Notes: generated by a model not told the origin, from the letters alone. A DNA stretch of 46,143 nt from CAYQQU01 sp964419545 (GCA_964419545.1 CAYQQU010000048.1:1-46143); one strand, 5' to 3'; positions 15,269 through 24,057 are shown, numbered from the stretch's first letter. Made by a program: numbers and translations.

Positions 15269-15685
15269 ATGAATAAACTACTCCTTCTAGCCACCCTGCT
15301 TCTCCTCGCCGCCTGCGGCAGTCAGAAAAAACAGACCGCCGCCGAGACCGGCGTTGCCGAGCGCAGCGCAGAAGAAGTGTACACCGCCCGCGGCAACGAG
15401 CCCTTCTGGCGGGTGGAGATATCCGCCGCCTGGGGCATCGTCTTCACCCCGATGGAAGGCGAACCCACCGCCTACCCGTACCGCGAGCCCGTTTTCTCCA
15501 GCGGCATGATCAGTTTCGTGAGCCGCACCGACCGCAGCAACATCCGCGTGAGCTTCCTCGACCGCAGCTGCTCCGACAGCATGTCGGGCGAAACGTTTCC
15601 TTACAAAGTCTCCGTCGAGAAGGATGACGAGGTGCTGAAGGGATGCGGAGAAAGGTCGTCCGCCCCGGAAAATGGCGGATCATGA
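15269..15685 (+). CDS. Lipoprotein with a COG3650-like C-terminal domain
   Basis: This 138-residue predicted lipoprotein uses the ATG at 15269, since the signal MNKLLLLATLLLLAACGSQ with lipid-modified Cys16 starts there. A frame extension 45 codons further upstream has no signal. The mature domain has the pattern YTARGNEPFWRVEI, a middle beta sheet, CSDSMSGETFPY and LKGCG near the end. This EPFW...C.D.MSG...Y...GCG arrangement matches the COG3650-type envelope domain (also associated with META/HslJ-like proteins), with two cysteines that could form a disulfide. It acts in the periplasm or outer membrane; its role is unknown. The last residues are low complexity. Confidence 0.8.
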   Translation: MNKLLLLATLLLLAACGSQKKQTAAETGVAERSAEEVYTARGNEPFWRVEISAAWGIVFTPMEGEPTAYPYREPVFSSGMISFVSRTDRSNIRVSFLDRSCSDSMSGETFPYKVSVEKDDEVLKGCGERSSAPENGGS

Positions 15686-15824
15686 GAAATGAATAGAAGG
15701 AGGAAAGAAATGACGAATGGCCGTTTGTAGCTCCATTTCCCCGGCTGCGACGCAATCGAGGGAACCACTTTTGCGGCTCATGTCGGCGCCCCCTGGAAGC
15801 ACTTCTCAAAAACTACCCAAAACC

Positions 15825-15854
15825 AGGTAGAAAACTTATATATTTTTTCTACCT
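15825..15854. promoter_or_regulatory. Inverted repeat upstream of the OmpA/PD40 lipoprotein gene
   Basis: AGGTAGAAAA (15825-15834) and TTTTCTACCT (15845-15854) pair perfectly around ten A/T-rich bases. It overlaps a TACCTTTA element (15850-15857) resembling the -7 box, 44 bases before the start at 15901. It could be an operator or a leader structure. Confidence 0.4.
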
Positions 15855-15900
15855 TTATTGGCGATAGTTAACCAATTGAGAACAACCACCCCCACTGACC

Positions 15901-18516
15901 ATGCTACAGCTGAACCCTCGTCGTGCCTGGATCTTACCGGTGCTGGCCCTTTTCCTCGCGGCCTGTAATCCCGTCAAACAAGGTTTTTCCCATTTAAAAG
16001 CCGGCCGTCAACCTGCCGCAAAGCAAAAGTTCGAGCGGGCAATGCCCAGGCCGGACCAGGCGCCGGCCGCCGGTTTCGGCCTGTACAAGATCCGGGAGCC
16101 GAAGGTGCTGAACGGCGAATATCCGCCGATGCAGGCCGCTTTTCAGGAGCTTCAGGGGCTCGCAATGAACTTCGATTCCCTGCCGGCGGCCAAAAAAAAG
16201 TACTACGCCCGCCAGAAAAAGATCGACCTTTCCGGGCGCGACTTTCGGGCGGCGGCCGCCCGTCTGCAGGGCAAAGCGCTGCTGTTGATCGAAGCGAAAA
16301 ACGACTTGTTGCTTTTAGATTCTTTCTTCTTCAACATGTCGCCCATCGCAGAGCGGCTGCAGTATAAATACGAAGCCGTCGAAGACAGCCTGGTCATGAA
16401 AAACCTGCGCTCCGACGACTACGAAGTGCTGCGTTCCATCGCCAAAAACCACCGGCACGTACTGGAAAAGCGGCGGCTGCGTATTACGCCTACTTTCAAC
16501 CACCGGCTGCTGCGCGCCTTCCTGCGGGAATATCCCCTGAGCGCCTTCCGTCAGTTTACCGAAGATTTCCCCGGCCACTGGGCGGCGGCGGATTGTTTTT
16601 CCGAGCCCTTCCTCAATGCCCTTGAGAGCCGGCAGCTCGCCGACCTCATGTCGTTTTTCTCCACCTGCCCACAATCGAATACCGACCAGGTAGCCGTTTA
16701 CGGCCTGGTCTTTCCCGTCAACAATTACCTGGCCGCCCAGGTGGAAAAGCTCAATCCCGACGACCGCCGGCGCTGGGAAGAACTCCTCTTGACCACCCAC
16801 TGGATCAACGAAGGCTTATCGGATATCGCCACGCCCGACCTCATCGTCGCCAAAGCCAAAGAACTGATCAGAGAAGCAGCGCCCGCCAACCGCAGCTACC
16901 GCCTTCTGGTGCGCGCCATGGACGAGCTGGCCAACCGCAAAGCCTGGAGCCATTCCGACGAGCTGATCCGCTTCGCCAAGCCCTTTTTCCTGGACGACGA
17001 CTTCTCCGAATGTGCGCCCGCCTATATCATCTACAACAAGCGACAGGTGTGGTTCGACCGCGTCATCGAGCGCCTGCAGGCGCCCACCGAGAACCCGCCT
17101 TTCTACTGGCTCGACCCCATTAACGACAACTCGCCGAACGCCTCGGCCCCCATCGTTTCGGTGGACGACGCCCGCCTGCTCTTCGCCAGCAATCGCGGCC
17201 GCAAAGCCGGCGGACTCAATATCTACGCCGCCGAAAAGCTGGACACCAGTTGGAGCGCCGGTGCGATGAGCCGGGCGCTTTCGCGCAAATCTGACGATAC
17301 GCCCCTGGCGCTCACTGCCGAACAGGACCTCGCGCTGGTACTGGTCGATACCCTGCTGTACCTCAGTAAGCGCAACGGCGTCTCCGGTAAGTGGGGCCGC
17401 CCGAAGCTGGTGTCTTCCGACCTCCGTACGCTGGCCTGGGTCGGCGCCGGCACCCTGTCGCGCGACGGCGCGGTGCTCATCTTCGAGGGAGCCACACAGC
17501 CCCGCGCCATCGAGAACGAATACAATATCGACCTGTATATCATGCGCTTCGATCCGGCTGAAGGACGCTGGTCGGCGCCCGAACGGATGCGCAGCGGCGT
17601 CAATACCCTGCGCCAGGAGCGCACGCCTTTCCTGCACGCCGATGGCAAAACCCTCCTCTTCAGCACCGAAGGCCATTATGGCTTCGACGGCTTCGACGCC
17701 TTTATGACCGTCCGGCAGGATACGAGCTGGCGGATCTGGAGCCCACCGGCCAACCTCGGCAAGGAAGTCAACAGCTACCGCGACGATTTTGAAGAAAAAT
17801 TTTCGCTGCCGGCCAGCGGCAAGAAGGTGTACCTCGCCAGCAATAACGACGGCGCCTGGCCTGACCGTTACCTCCAGGAGCGCCACCTGCCCACCTACGG
17901 ACGCCCGACGCGCGTGTTGGTGATGCGCGGTAAGGTCGACTACCAAACCAACCGGACCCGCATCAAAGCACAGGACGCCTTTCCTACCGGCGGACGGACT
18001 GTCGACTCCTGCCGGGTGCGCAACGGCGGCGATTTCCAGCTGCTGCTGCCCGACGAAGGTCGCGACAAAGTGTTTCTCTTCGCCGACGACCCGAAAATCT
18101 ACTCTACGGTGCAGGAACTGGACCTGCGAGAGATCCCCGACGTTTCGGAACTCGCCGAACCGCCCATCACCATACCCATCGGTAAGATGATCGCGGAAGA
18201 GATTCCCGTACCGCTGCAACACGCCCGCTTTGACAGAGGCAGCACAGAGCTCAACGCCACTTTGCGACAGGAACTCGACTGGATGGCGCACTACTTCCGC
18301 GACAAACCGGGCCGTACCTTGCTCGTAGGCGGATTCTCCGATAGGGAAGGCGATGCGGAGACCCAGGAAGCCCTATCCCTGGCGCGCGCCGAACACGTCA
18401 AAGCCTACCTCATCGAACAAGGCCTGCCCTGGGACCGCATCTGGACGCAGGGCTTCAGCGACAAGAAAAACCGGGAAGGAGAGGACAACCGGCGAGTGGA
18501 GGTTTATATTAAGTGA
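15901..18516 (+). CDS. OmpA-family lipoprotein with PD40 repeats (PorE-like)
   Basis: This 871-residue outer-membrane lipoprotein carries a signal ending in LFLAAC, with lipid-modified Cys22. The first 400 residues or so are helical with lysine- and arginine-rich repeats. From about residue 420 a PD40/WD40-like propeller follows, with the blade pattern SVDDARLLFASNRGRKAGGLNIY and further ones such as LHADGKTLLFSTEGHYGFDGFD. A short beta domain follows. The last 110 residues are an OmpA C-like peptidoglycan-binding domain (LLVGGFSDREGD, then LSLARAEHVKAYL and the final NRRVEVYI). The order resembles PorE of the type IX secretion system, but that protein has TPR repeats at the N-terminus and identity is not proven. 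It would tie outer-membrane components to peptidoglycan. Confidence 0.85.
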   Translation: MLQLNPRRAWILPVLALFLAACNPVKQGFSHLKAGRQPAAKQKFERAMPRPDQAPAAGFGLYKIREPKVLNGEYPPMQAAFQELQGLAMNFDSLPAAKKKYYARQKKIDLSGRDFRAAAARLQGKALLLIEAKNDLLLLDSFFFNMSPIAERLQYKYEAVEDSLVMKNLRSDDYEVLRSIAKNHRHVLEKRRLRITPTFNHRLLRAFLREYPLSAFRQFTEDFPGHWAAADCFSEPFLNALESRQLADLMSFFSTCPQSNTDQVAVYGLVFPVNNYLAAQVEKLNPDDRRRWEELLLTTHWINEGLSDIATPDLIVAKAKELIREAAPANRSYRLLVRAMDELANRKAWSHSDELIRFAKPFFLDDDFSECAPAYIIYNKRQVWFDRVIERLQAPTENPPFYWLDPINDNSPNASAPIVSVDDARLLFASNRGRKAGGLNIYAAEKLDTSWSAGAMSRALSRKSDDTPLALTAEQDLALVLVDTLLYLSKRNGVSGKWGRPKLVSSDLRTLAWVGAGTLSRDGAVLIFEGATQPRAIENEYNIDLYIMRFDPAEGRWSAPERMRSGVNTLRQERTPFLHADGKTLLFSTEGHYGFDGFDAFMTVRQDTSWRIWSPPANLGKEVNSYRDDFEEKFSLPASGKKVYLASNNDGAWPDRYLQERHLPTYGRPTRVLVMRGKVDYQTNRTRIKAQDAFPTGGRTVDSCRVRNGGDFQLLLPDEGRDKVFLFADDPKIYSTVQELDLREIPDVSELAEPPITIPIGKMIAEEIPVPLQHARFDRGSTELNATLRQELDWMAHYFRDKPGRTLLVGGFSDREGDAETQEALSLARAEHVKAYLIEQGLPWDRIWTQGFSDKKNREGEDNRRVEVYIK

Positions 18517-18739
18517 ATGAGAATGGGTCGGCAACCTCTTGGGCGGAGCCAAATGCAACGTAAACCTTATAGCTGTTAGGCAAAAATAAAGAGGGCAAGG
18601 CTTTTCCGTCGCAGAACTATAAGAGATGTTTGAAGCCGGGTTTCAAACCTGTGAAGCCGGAAGCTTCTCGCTCGGACCACTGTATTTTGGGCAGATCCGG
18701 GCCGTCGCCTTTTTTCTGAAATAGAGGCTGCCGTAATGC

Positions 18740-18904
18740 TTACCGAATAACAAACCTACCCAGCCCCCGCCTAGGGCTTTCGACGTACTTCACCTGCTCC
18801 GCCTGCGAGAGCGGCGTGCCCTTGCGGCACCATTCCACAAAGTGATCGAGTCGATCAACCGGGCCTTCATTTGTTTTCCCGAGCGAAAAAAACCGAAAGG
18901 TCAA
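18740..18904 (-). pseudogene. Possible gene-end remnant
   Basis: The minus strand holds an open frame of 54 codons that starts with TTG at best, has no ATG, and ends at a TAA at 18740-18742. It encodes VDRLDHFVEWCRKGTP, then LSQAEQVKYVESPRRGLGRF and two final residues. The sequence looks like a real protein tail with coding-like base use, but I do not recognise the family. It may be a decayed end of a former gene. Confidence 0.2.
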
Positions 18905-18911
18905 TACCGGT

Positions 18912-18919
18912 TATTTTTG
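18912..18919 (+). promoter_or_regulatory. Bacteroidota -7 promoter element for the protease gene
   Basis: TATTTTTG matches TAnnTTTG and lies 65 bases before the ATG at 18984. No good -33 element is seen. Confidence 0.35.
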
Positions 18920-18983
18920 CATATTTGAGTGTTTGTCGGCAATATTGACGATAATTGGAAGCGACATTAACCCACTTTGCCCT

Positions 18984-20870
18984 ATGACCAAAACGAAACA
19001 ATCCAAGGTGTGGAACAAGCAGGCGGAACATTTTGCGGAACACCAGTTCTGGAACTTCACGCCGGCCGCACCGGGCCGTCCCGGCGAACGCGGCCTGCCG
19101 ACCGCCTTTGACGCTCTCGTCGCCAATTTCCGGTCGCTCTGCGGCGGCATTGACGACTCGCAACCGGTGGAGATGTACGACGGCGCCCTCGGCGTACCCC
19201 GCGACTTCGTAGCTCGCCATCAGGGCGCCACCGCTCAGCTCCAGTGGCTGACCGGCCTGAGCAACGCTTTTCCCGACACCGGCAACGTCTCGGGCAAACG
19301 CTGGGCTACCGGCGTGCTCATCGGGCGCGACCTGCTGCTGACCGCCGCCCACACCTTCGAAGAACCCGCCGAGCGATGGCGGCTGCCCCGGCAAGCCGGC
19401 AGCGACCGGCCTATTCCACCGGAATTGGCGGCCGTACACATGCGCGCCAACTTCAACTTTCAGTTCAACCCCATCGGGCAGCTCCGTCGCGAGGTCTCCT
19501 ACCCCGTCGTCGAGCTGCTGGAATACCGGCGGCGCGGGCTCGACTTCGCCATTGTACGCCTCGGCGGCTTTCCGGGCGACCGTTTCGGATACGCGGCTAT
19601 CTCGCCCCACGATGCAGTGGAGCGCGATATGGTCTGCATCATCCAGCATCCCGAAGGCCAGCCCAAACGCCTCGATGCCGGACCGGTCTTTCACCTGCAC
19701 GGCGACCAGCTCGGTTACGACTCGATCGATACGCTGGGCGGCAGCTCCGGCGCCGGTATCCTGCAGGCGTCCACCGGCCTGCTCGTCGGATTGCATACCA
19801 ACGGCGGCTGCGACCAGGCTGCTATCGGCCATAACCACGGTTTGCGCATCAGCGCCATCATTCGCGAGTCGGAGGTCGTACGCAACCTCCTCAACCGGGG
19901 CTGGCGCCGGGCCAACCTCAGCACTGTCTTCGGCGCGCCCCAACTCAAAGGCGACCCTCTCGTCCAATGGCCGGTGATCGTCTATCGCGGCCACCACGGC
20001 AGCATCCAACAGCTGCGACTGATCGGCGAAACCTGGACCACCCTCAATCTGACCGCCCTCACCAACTGTCCCAAACTGAAAGGCGCCCCAGTACTTACCG
20101 CCCACGGCGAACAGCCGGCTGTATACTTCCGGGGGCGCGATCACCAGCTGCATGAACTCCGCTATGACAGCGTCTGGCGCTACGCCGGCCCGGTCCACGC
20201 ACCGGGGGCCCCGCCGGCTGCTGCCGACCCGGCGCCGACCCGATCCTCACTGGCATATCTGGGGCGCGACGGCCAGGTATACGAATTTCGGCGCGCCGAA
20301 GATCAATGGATCAACGGCGGCTCGCCAACCCAGGCAACCGGCGCGCCGCCGGCGCGCGACGGCCTACACGCCATCGACGAAGCAGCCGGCTATTCCCTGG
20401 TCTACTACAGCCGCAACGGTGCGCTGCACCACCTGCGCTGGACCGGTCAGTGGCGACACCAGGCCCTCCGTGCGCCCCTCGTCAAAGGAAAACCGGCGCT
20501 ATGGCCGGCGCCCGACGGCGAGTCGCTGGAAATGGCTTTCCGCTCCCGCCGCGGCGCCCTGATCTGGCTACGCGAAGCCGGCGGCTGGCAGGCGACCAAC
20601 TTAACCGAAGCGTTCGACCTGCCCCGTGCAGCGGACGACCCGGTGGCTTTTTCCTTCAACGAACGGCCCCACCTCCTTTACCGCGACCGCCGCAACAAAT
20701 TGCAGCTGCTCAGCTGCGAAGGTGATCGCTGGCCTTGCACGGGCGTCAACGACGCAGCCGGCAGCCCCGAAGTGAGCGGCATTCCCTGTATATACATTCG
20801 CGAAGGGATTTTGCACATCCTGTATCGCACCCGCAACCAGGAGTTGGTGGAAGTTTGGAAGCCTTATTAG
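18984..20870 (+). CDS. Trypsin/V8-like serine protease with C-terminal seven-repeat propeller
   Basis: The protein has 628 residues from the ATG at 18984; a longer frame begins 17 codons earlier without ATG. Residues 105-290 are a chymotrypsin-fold protease with His123 (LLTAAHTF), Asp187 (LDFAIVRL) and Ser255 (GGSSGAGI). From about 335 to the end there are seven related units of some 40 residues, each with a core such as VIVYRGHHGSIQQLRL, AVYFRGRDHQLHELRY, LAYLGRDGQVYEF and VYYSRNGALHHLRW, usually followed by a Trp. This resembles seven-bladed lectin propellers of the PLL/fucolectin type, which bind sugars; binding here is inferred. Neither start provides a signal peptide, so location is unclear. 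No neighbour indicates its function. Confidence 0.8.
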   Translation: MTKTKQSKVWNKQAEHFAEHQFWNFTPAAPGRPGERGLPTAFDALVANFRSLCGGIDDSQPVEMYDGALGVPRDFVARHQGATAQLQWLTGLSNAFPDTGNVSGKRWATGVLIGRDLLLTAAHTFEEPAERWRLPRQAGSDRPIPPELAAVHMRANFNFQFNPIGQLRREVSYPVVELLEYRRRGLDFAIVRLGGFPGDRFGYAAISPHDAVERDMVCIIQHPEGQPKRLDAGPVFHLHGDQLGYDSIDTLGGSSGAGILQASTGLLVGLHTNGGCDQAAIGHNHGLRISAIIRESEVVRNLLNRGWRRANLSTVFGAPQLKGDPLVQWPVIVYRGHHGSIQQLRLIGETWTTLNLTALTNCPKLKGAPVLTAHGEQPAVYFRGRDHQLHELRYDSVWRYAGPVHAPGAPPAAADPAPTRSSLAYLGRDGQVYEFRRAEDQWINGGSPTQATGAPPARDGLHAIDEAAGYSLVYYSRNGALHHLRWTGQWRHQALRAPLVKGKPALWPAPDGESLEMAFRSRRGALIWLREAGGWQATNLTEAFDLPRAADDPVAFSFNERPHLLYRDRRNKLQLLSCEGDRWPCTGVNDAAGSPEVSGIPCIYIREGILHILYRTRNQELVEVWKPY

Positions 20871-20982
20871 TGCACCCATCCTATTCGAAAAAGCGAAGCA
20901 AAAGCGGACCCAAATCCGGCCGTCCTGACCAAATTTTTTATCAAGCGTCAACCAGGATTTTGTAATTTCCCCTCAAAAGGCC

Positions 20983-22590
20983 ATGTTCGTCCGGATCTAT
21001 TTGCTCCCATTTTTGCTTGTCGGTCTGCTTTTTAACGCCGACGCCCAATCTTCCATTCCCCGCCTCGATGAGGTCGACGTTCAACACTACCGCTTCTCGC
21101 TGACGCTCAGTGAGGAGACCGACCAGATTCAGGGTTCCGCCTTGCTTAGTATTCGCTTCCTGAAGGACCTGCCCGAGTTTTACCTCGACCTGGCCGGGCC
21201 GCAGGGCGGCCGCGGCATGACCGTTGCACGCGTCCTGGAAAACGAAATGCCCGCCCCCTTCCGGCAGGAGGGCGAACGGCTGCACATCACACCCAACGAC
21301 CCACTGGCGGCCGGCGAGATCCACGAGTTTCGCATCGACTATGCCGGGACGCCCGCCGACGGACTCATCATTTCCGAAAACCAGGCCGGGCAACGCACCT
21401 TCTTCGGCGACAACTGGCCGAACCGCGCCCACCACTGGCTGCCGACCGTCGATCATCCCTCCGATAAAGCGACGGTCGAATTCATCATCACCGCCCCCGA
21501 CCACTACCAGGTGGTGGGCAATGGGCTGCAGATCGAAGAAACCATCCTCGACGCCGAGACCAAGCTCACTCATTGGAAAGAAACGGCGCCCCTACCCACC
21601 AAAGTGATGGTGATCGGAGCCGCGCCGTTCGCCGTGCAGTACGTCGGTAAAGTGCAAAACATACCCGTCACCAGTTGGGTCTTCCTCAAAGACCGCACCA
21701 ACGGTTTTTACGATTACGCGCAGGCGACCTACGTGCTCAATTACTTCATCGAAAAGATCGGCCCCTACCCCTACGACAAACTCGCCAACGTGCAATCCAA
21801 AACCCGCTACGGCGGTATGGAAAACGCCGGCTGTATCTTCTACGCCGAGTCGTCGGTGACCGGCCGGCGCGATAACGAAGACCTGATCGCCCACGAGGTG
21901 GCTCACCAGTGGTTCGGCAATTCCGCTTCGGAAGGCAACTGGTTCGACATCTGGCTGAGCGAAGGCTTCGCTACCTATCTGGCCGACTTGTACTGGGAAC
22001 ACCGCTACGGGCGCGATGCTTTCGTGGCGCGCCTGCAAAACGAACGCGCCACCGTGCTGGCCTACGCCCGCCGCAACGCCGCCCCCGTAATCGACACCAC
22101 CGTTACCGACTACAACCGATTGCTTACGCCCAATGCTTACCAGAAAGGCGCCTGGGTGCTGCACATGCTGCGACGGCGCCTCGGCGACGAACCCTTCTGG
22201 GAGAGCCTGCGCAGCTACTACCAGCGCTATAAGCGCAGCAACGCCGTCACCGCCGATTTTCGAAAGGTCGTAGAAGACGTTACCGGTCGCGAGCTGGAGG
22301 ACTTCTTTCACCAGTGGCTGCGGCGGCCCGGCCACCCCAAAATCAATGTGACCTGGCGCTACGAGGACGGCAAGGTCGCTATCGCCCTTACCCAAAACCA
22401 GCCGCAGGGCCCATTCCAATTTCCGCTCGATATCGCCCTGCTGGATGAAGCCGGCCAAACCCTTGCCGTAAAGACGTTCGTAGTGGAACGCGAACAGCAT
22501 ACCTTTGAGATCCCGATCAACAGCCCGCCCGCCGGGCTGCAGCTCGATCCGGATACCTGGCTGTTGTTCGAAGGAAAGGTCAAACCCTGA
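20983..22590 (+). CDS. M1-family metallo-aminopeptidase, exported
   Basis: This zinc aminopeptidase has 535 residues and a signal peptide (MFVRIYLLPFLLVGLLFNADA, cleaved before QSS). The N-terminal beta domain precedes the catalytic domain. The exopeptidase motif GGMENAG is at 277-283. The zinc site HEVAH is at 304-308, with Glu327 as the third ligand (LSEGFATYLAD), the normal 18-residue spacing. A short C-terminal beta domain (ALTQNQPQGPFQFPLDIALL) ends the protein, with no T9SS signal. It would trim peptides in the periplasm. A REP-like hairpin follows directly after its stop and probably closes the transcript. Confidence 0.93.
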   Translation: MFVRIYLLPFLLVGLLFNADAQSSIPRLDEVDVQHYRFSLTLSEETDQIQGSALLSIRFLKDLPEFYLDLAGPQGGRGMTVARVLENEMPAPFRQEGERLHITPNDPLAAGEIHEFRIDYAGTPADGLIISENQAGQRTFFGDNWPNRAHHWLPTVDHPSDKATVEFIITAPDHYQVVGNGLQIEETILDAETKLTHWKETAPLPTKVMVIGAAPFAVQYVGKVQNIPVTSWVFLKDRTNGFYDYAQATYVLNYFIEKIGPYPYDKLANVQSKTRYGGMENAGCIFYAESSVTGRRDNEDLIAHEVAHQWFGNSASEGNWFDIWLSEGFATYLADLYWEHRYGRDAFVARLQNERATVLAYARRNAAPVIDTTVTDYNRLLTPNAYQKGAWVLHMLRRRLGDEPFWESLRSYYQRYKRSNAVTADFRKVVEDVTGRELEDFFHQWLRRPGHPKINVTWRYEDGKVAIALTQNQPQGPFQFPLDIALLDEAGQTLAVKTFVVEREQHTFEIPINSPPAGLQLDPDTWLLFEGKVKP

Positions 22591-22595
22591 AGTCC

Positions 22596-22619
22596 GGGCG
22601 CAGCTTCAAAGCAGCGCCC
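22596..22619. repeat. REP-like hairpin, copy 1, after the M1 peptidase gene
   Basis: GGGCGC (22596-22601) pairs with GCGCCC (22614-22619), and GCTT with AAGC inside, with one A/A mismatch and a two-base loop. A closely related hairpin follows the next gene at 23386-23415. No T tract follows, so a classic terminator is unlikely. Confidence 0.6.
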
Positions 22620-22672
22620 CGAGTTTACACCATTGTGACCTGAGTTACTGTTAGCCGGCGGGATTTCAACGT

Positions 22673-22704
22673 CTTTTGTGTCGAATTAATCATCAACACA
22701 AAAG
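22673..22704. promoter_or_regulatory. Perfect inverted repeat before the peroxiredoxin start
   Basis: CTTTTGTGT (22673-22681) and ACACAAAAG (22696-22704) are perfect nine-base arms, 14 bases apart and 9 bases before the ATG at 22714. It could be an operator for a redox regulator or an mRNA stem that controls ribosome access. Confidence 0.5.
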
Positions 22705-22713
22705 CATAGATAT

Positions 22714-23376
22714 ATGGAAAATCAAACCCAACCGACGCCCCAACCGATACCCCGTATCGGTGAAAAAGCGCCCGACTTCCGTGCACTGACCACGGCCGGC
22801 GAACTGCAATTCTCGGAATTCAACAAAGGCAGCTGGGTCGTCCTCTTTTCCCACCCCGCCGATTTTACGCCGGTGTGCACTACCGAACTTTCGGCTTTCG
22901 CCAAAGAAAAAGCTTGGTTTGCCGGGCGCAACACCAAACTGATCGGCCTGAGCATCGATTCCATCCACTCGCACCTGGCCTGGGTGAACAACGTTCGCGA
23001 AAAGACGGGCGTGTACATGGATTTCCCGATCATCGCCGACCTCGACATGAGCGTTTCCGCCAAGTACGGCATGATCCACCCCAACGAAGCGACCACCGCC
23101 GCCGTGCGCGCCGTCTTTTTCATCGATCCCGAGGGCGTCATTCGCCTGATCCTGTACTATCCGCTCAATATCGGTCGCAACATGGCGGAGATGAAGCGCA
23201 TCCTGGAAGCGTTGCAGACCTCTGACGAGAAGCAAGTCGCCCTGCCCGTCGACTGGACGCCCGGCGACAAAGCCATCGTACCCCCGCCCAAAACGCTCGA
23301 CGAAATGAACGAGCGCCTGGAAAGCAACGGGGCTTACGAAAAGATAGACTTCTACCTGGTGAAGAAAGATATTTAA
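22714..23376 (+). CDS. Peroxiredoxin, 1-Cys (Prx6) type
   Basis: This 220-residue cytoplasmic enzyme reduces hydrogen peroxide and organic peroxides. The peroxidatic residue is Cys55 in the conserved PVCTTEL segment, followed by the family arginine-containing stretch AVFFIDPEGVIRLI. It has no other cysteine at all, so it works by the 1-Cys mechanism and needs an external thiol. The long C-terminal arm (PVDWTPGDKAIVPPPKTLDEM) is typical of the Prx6 group. An inverted repeat lies just before its ATG. A REP-like hairpin follows its stop. No peroxiredoxin reductase gene is adjacent. Confidence 0.93.
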   Translation: MENQTQPTPQPIPRIGEKAPDFRALTTAGELQFSEFNKGSWVVLFSHPADFTPVCTTELSAFAKEKAWFAGRNTKLIGLSIDSIHSHLAWVNNVREKTGVYMDFPIIADLDMSVSAKYGMIHPNEATTAAVRAVFFIDPEGVIRLILYYPLNIGRNMAEMKRILEALQTSDEKQVALPVDWTPGDKAIVPPPKTLDEMNERLESNGAYEKIDFYLVKKDI

Positions 23377-23385
23377 TTCCTGAAC

Positions 23386-23415
23386 TCCGGGCGCTGCTTC
23401 CAAGCGGCGCCCGGA
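23386..23415. repeat. REP-like hairpin, copy 2, after the peroxiredoxin gene
   Basis: TCCGGGCGC (23386-23394) pairs with GCGCCCGGA (23407-23415), then GCTT with AAGC, around one mismatch and a two-base loop. It resembles the hairpin at 22596-22619 in sequence and in its position just after a stop codon. Confidence 0.65.
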
Positions 23416-23435
23416 AAGCCCAAATGATCAAAATC

Positions 23436-23467
23436 ATTGCCCGCTTCCCGCAATTTAAATACCTTCG
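23436..23467 (+). promoter_or_regulatory. Promoter of the metal-efflux operon
   Basis: ATTG (23436-23439) and TACCTTCG (23460-23467) are separated by 20 bases and match the Bacteroidota -33/-7 pair with one mismatch. The ATG of the His-rich gene is 24 bases downstream. Confidence 0.55.
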
Positions 23468-23490
23468 CCTTTGATAAAATCAGTCGATCC

Positions 23491-23889
23491 ATGCGCCTGT
23501 TCGCCCTCTTCATGGCCGGTTACCTCTTTCTGGGAAGCCTTTTCCCGGGCACCGACTTCAGCCAGTTGGCGCGTGTGGTCCATGTGGAGCATCACTACCA
23601 GACACATCTGCTGGAAGCGGGGCTGACGTCCTCCGAATTCAGCTTTTGGGCATTTTTAAAGATGCATTACCTTGCACCGGACGAACACCAGGGCGAACAC
23701 GAAAGCGACCACCAACAGCTACCTTATCAATCCGTCAGTTCGCCGGTATTGTTGTTGATCACCCCGCATACCCTGCTCTCACTGCCTGCGCCGCCCCACC
23801 CTGCAGCGCTGCGGCCGGCTTTCGCCAACCGCCTCCACCTCCGGGGTTTCACCCGATCCGTCTTTATCCCGCCTTCCTTCGCCGGATAG
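23491..23889 (+). CDS. His-rich small exported protein preceding the metal-efflux pump
   Basis: This 132-residue protein begins with a signal or anchor (MRLFALFMAGYLFLGSLFPG). The ATG at 23491 is chosen for that and for its distance from the promoter. Histidine pairs and acidic residues cluster between residues 38 and 86 (VVHVEHHYQTHLLE, then HYLAPDEHQGEHESDHQ), likely a metal-binding region. A second hydrophobic stretch (PVLLLITPHTLLSL) follows. Similar small proteins stand before CzcA-type genes in Bacteroidota. It probably binds zinc, copper or a related metal in the periplasm and may pass it to the pump. The metal and the exact family are not known. Confidence 0.65.
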   Translation: MRLFALFMAGYLFLGSLFPGTDFSQLARVVHVEHHYQTHLLEAGLTSSEFSFWAFLKMHYLAPDEHQGEHESDHQQLPYQSVSSPVLLLITPHTLLSLPAPPHPAALRPAFANRLHLRGFTRSVFIPPSFAG

Positions 23890-24057
23890 CCGGTGCTTTC
23901 TTTTCCAGCTCCCCGTGGTTGCTGCCAGGATTTCAGGAAAAAAGCTTAACCCTCATTCGGAATATCCGCACACCGGCTTGATTTCTTTACGCCTGTAGTG
24001 CCGGTCTCACCTTAGCGTGGCGCCGGGAATTTTCTGATACATATTTCCCATTCTCGA

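Larger units (their letters stand above)
18517..18983. other. 467-base intergenic region without a clear gene
   Basis: It contains an inverted repeat TTTGAA...TTTCAAA near 18628-18646, the possible minus-strand remnant at 18740-18904, and a TATTTTTG promoter-like element at 18912-18919 serving the protease gene. No RNA gene or repeat array is visible. Confidence 0.5.

Noticed and set aside
18867..20198. 443-codon minus-strand open frame opposite the protease gene
   Set aside because: The plus strand has a complete catalytic triad and regular repeats; the antisense product shows no domain.
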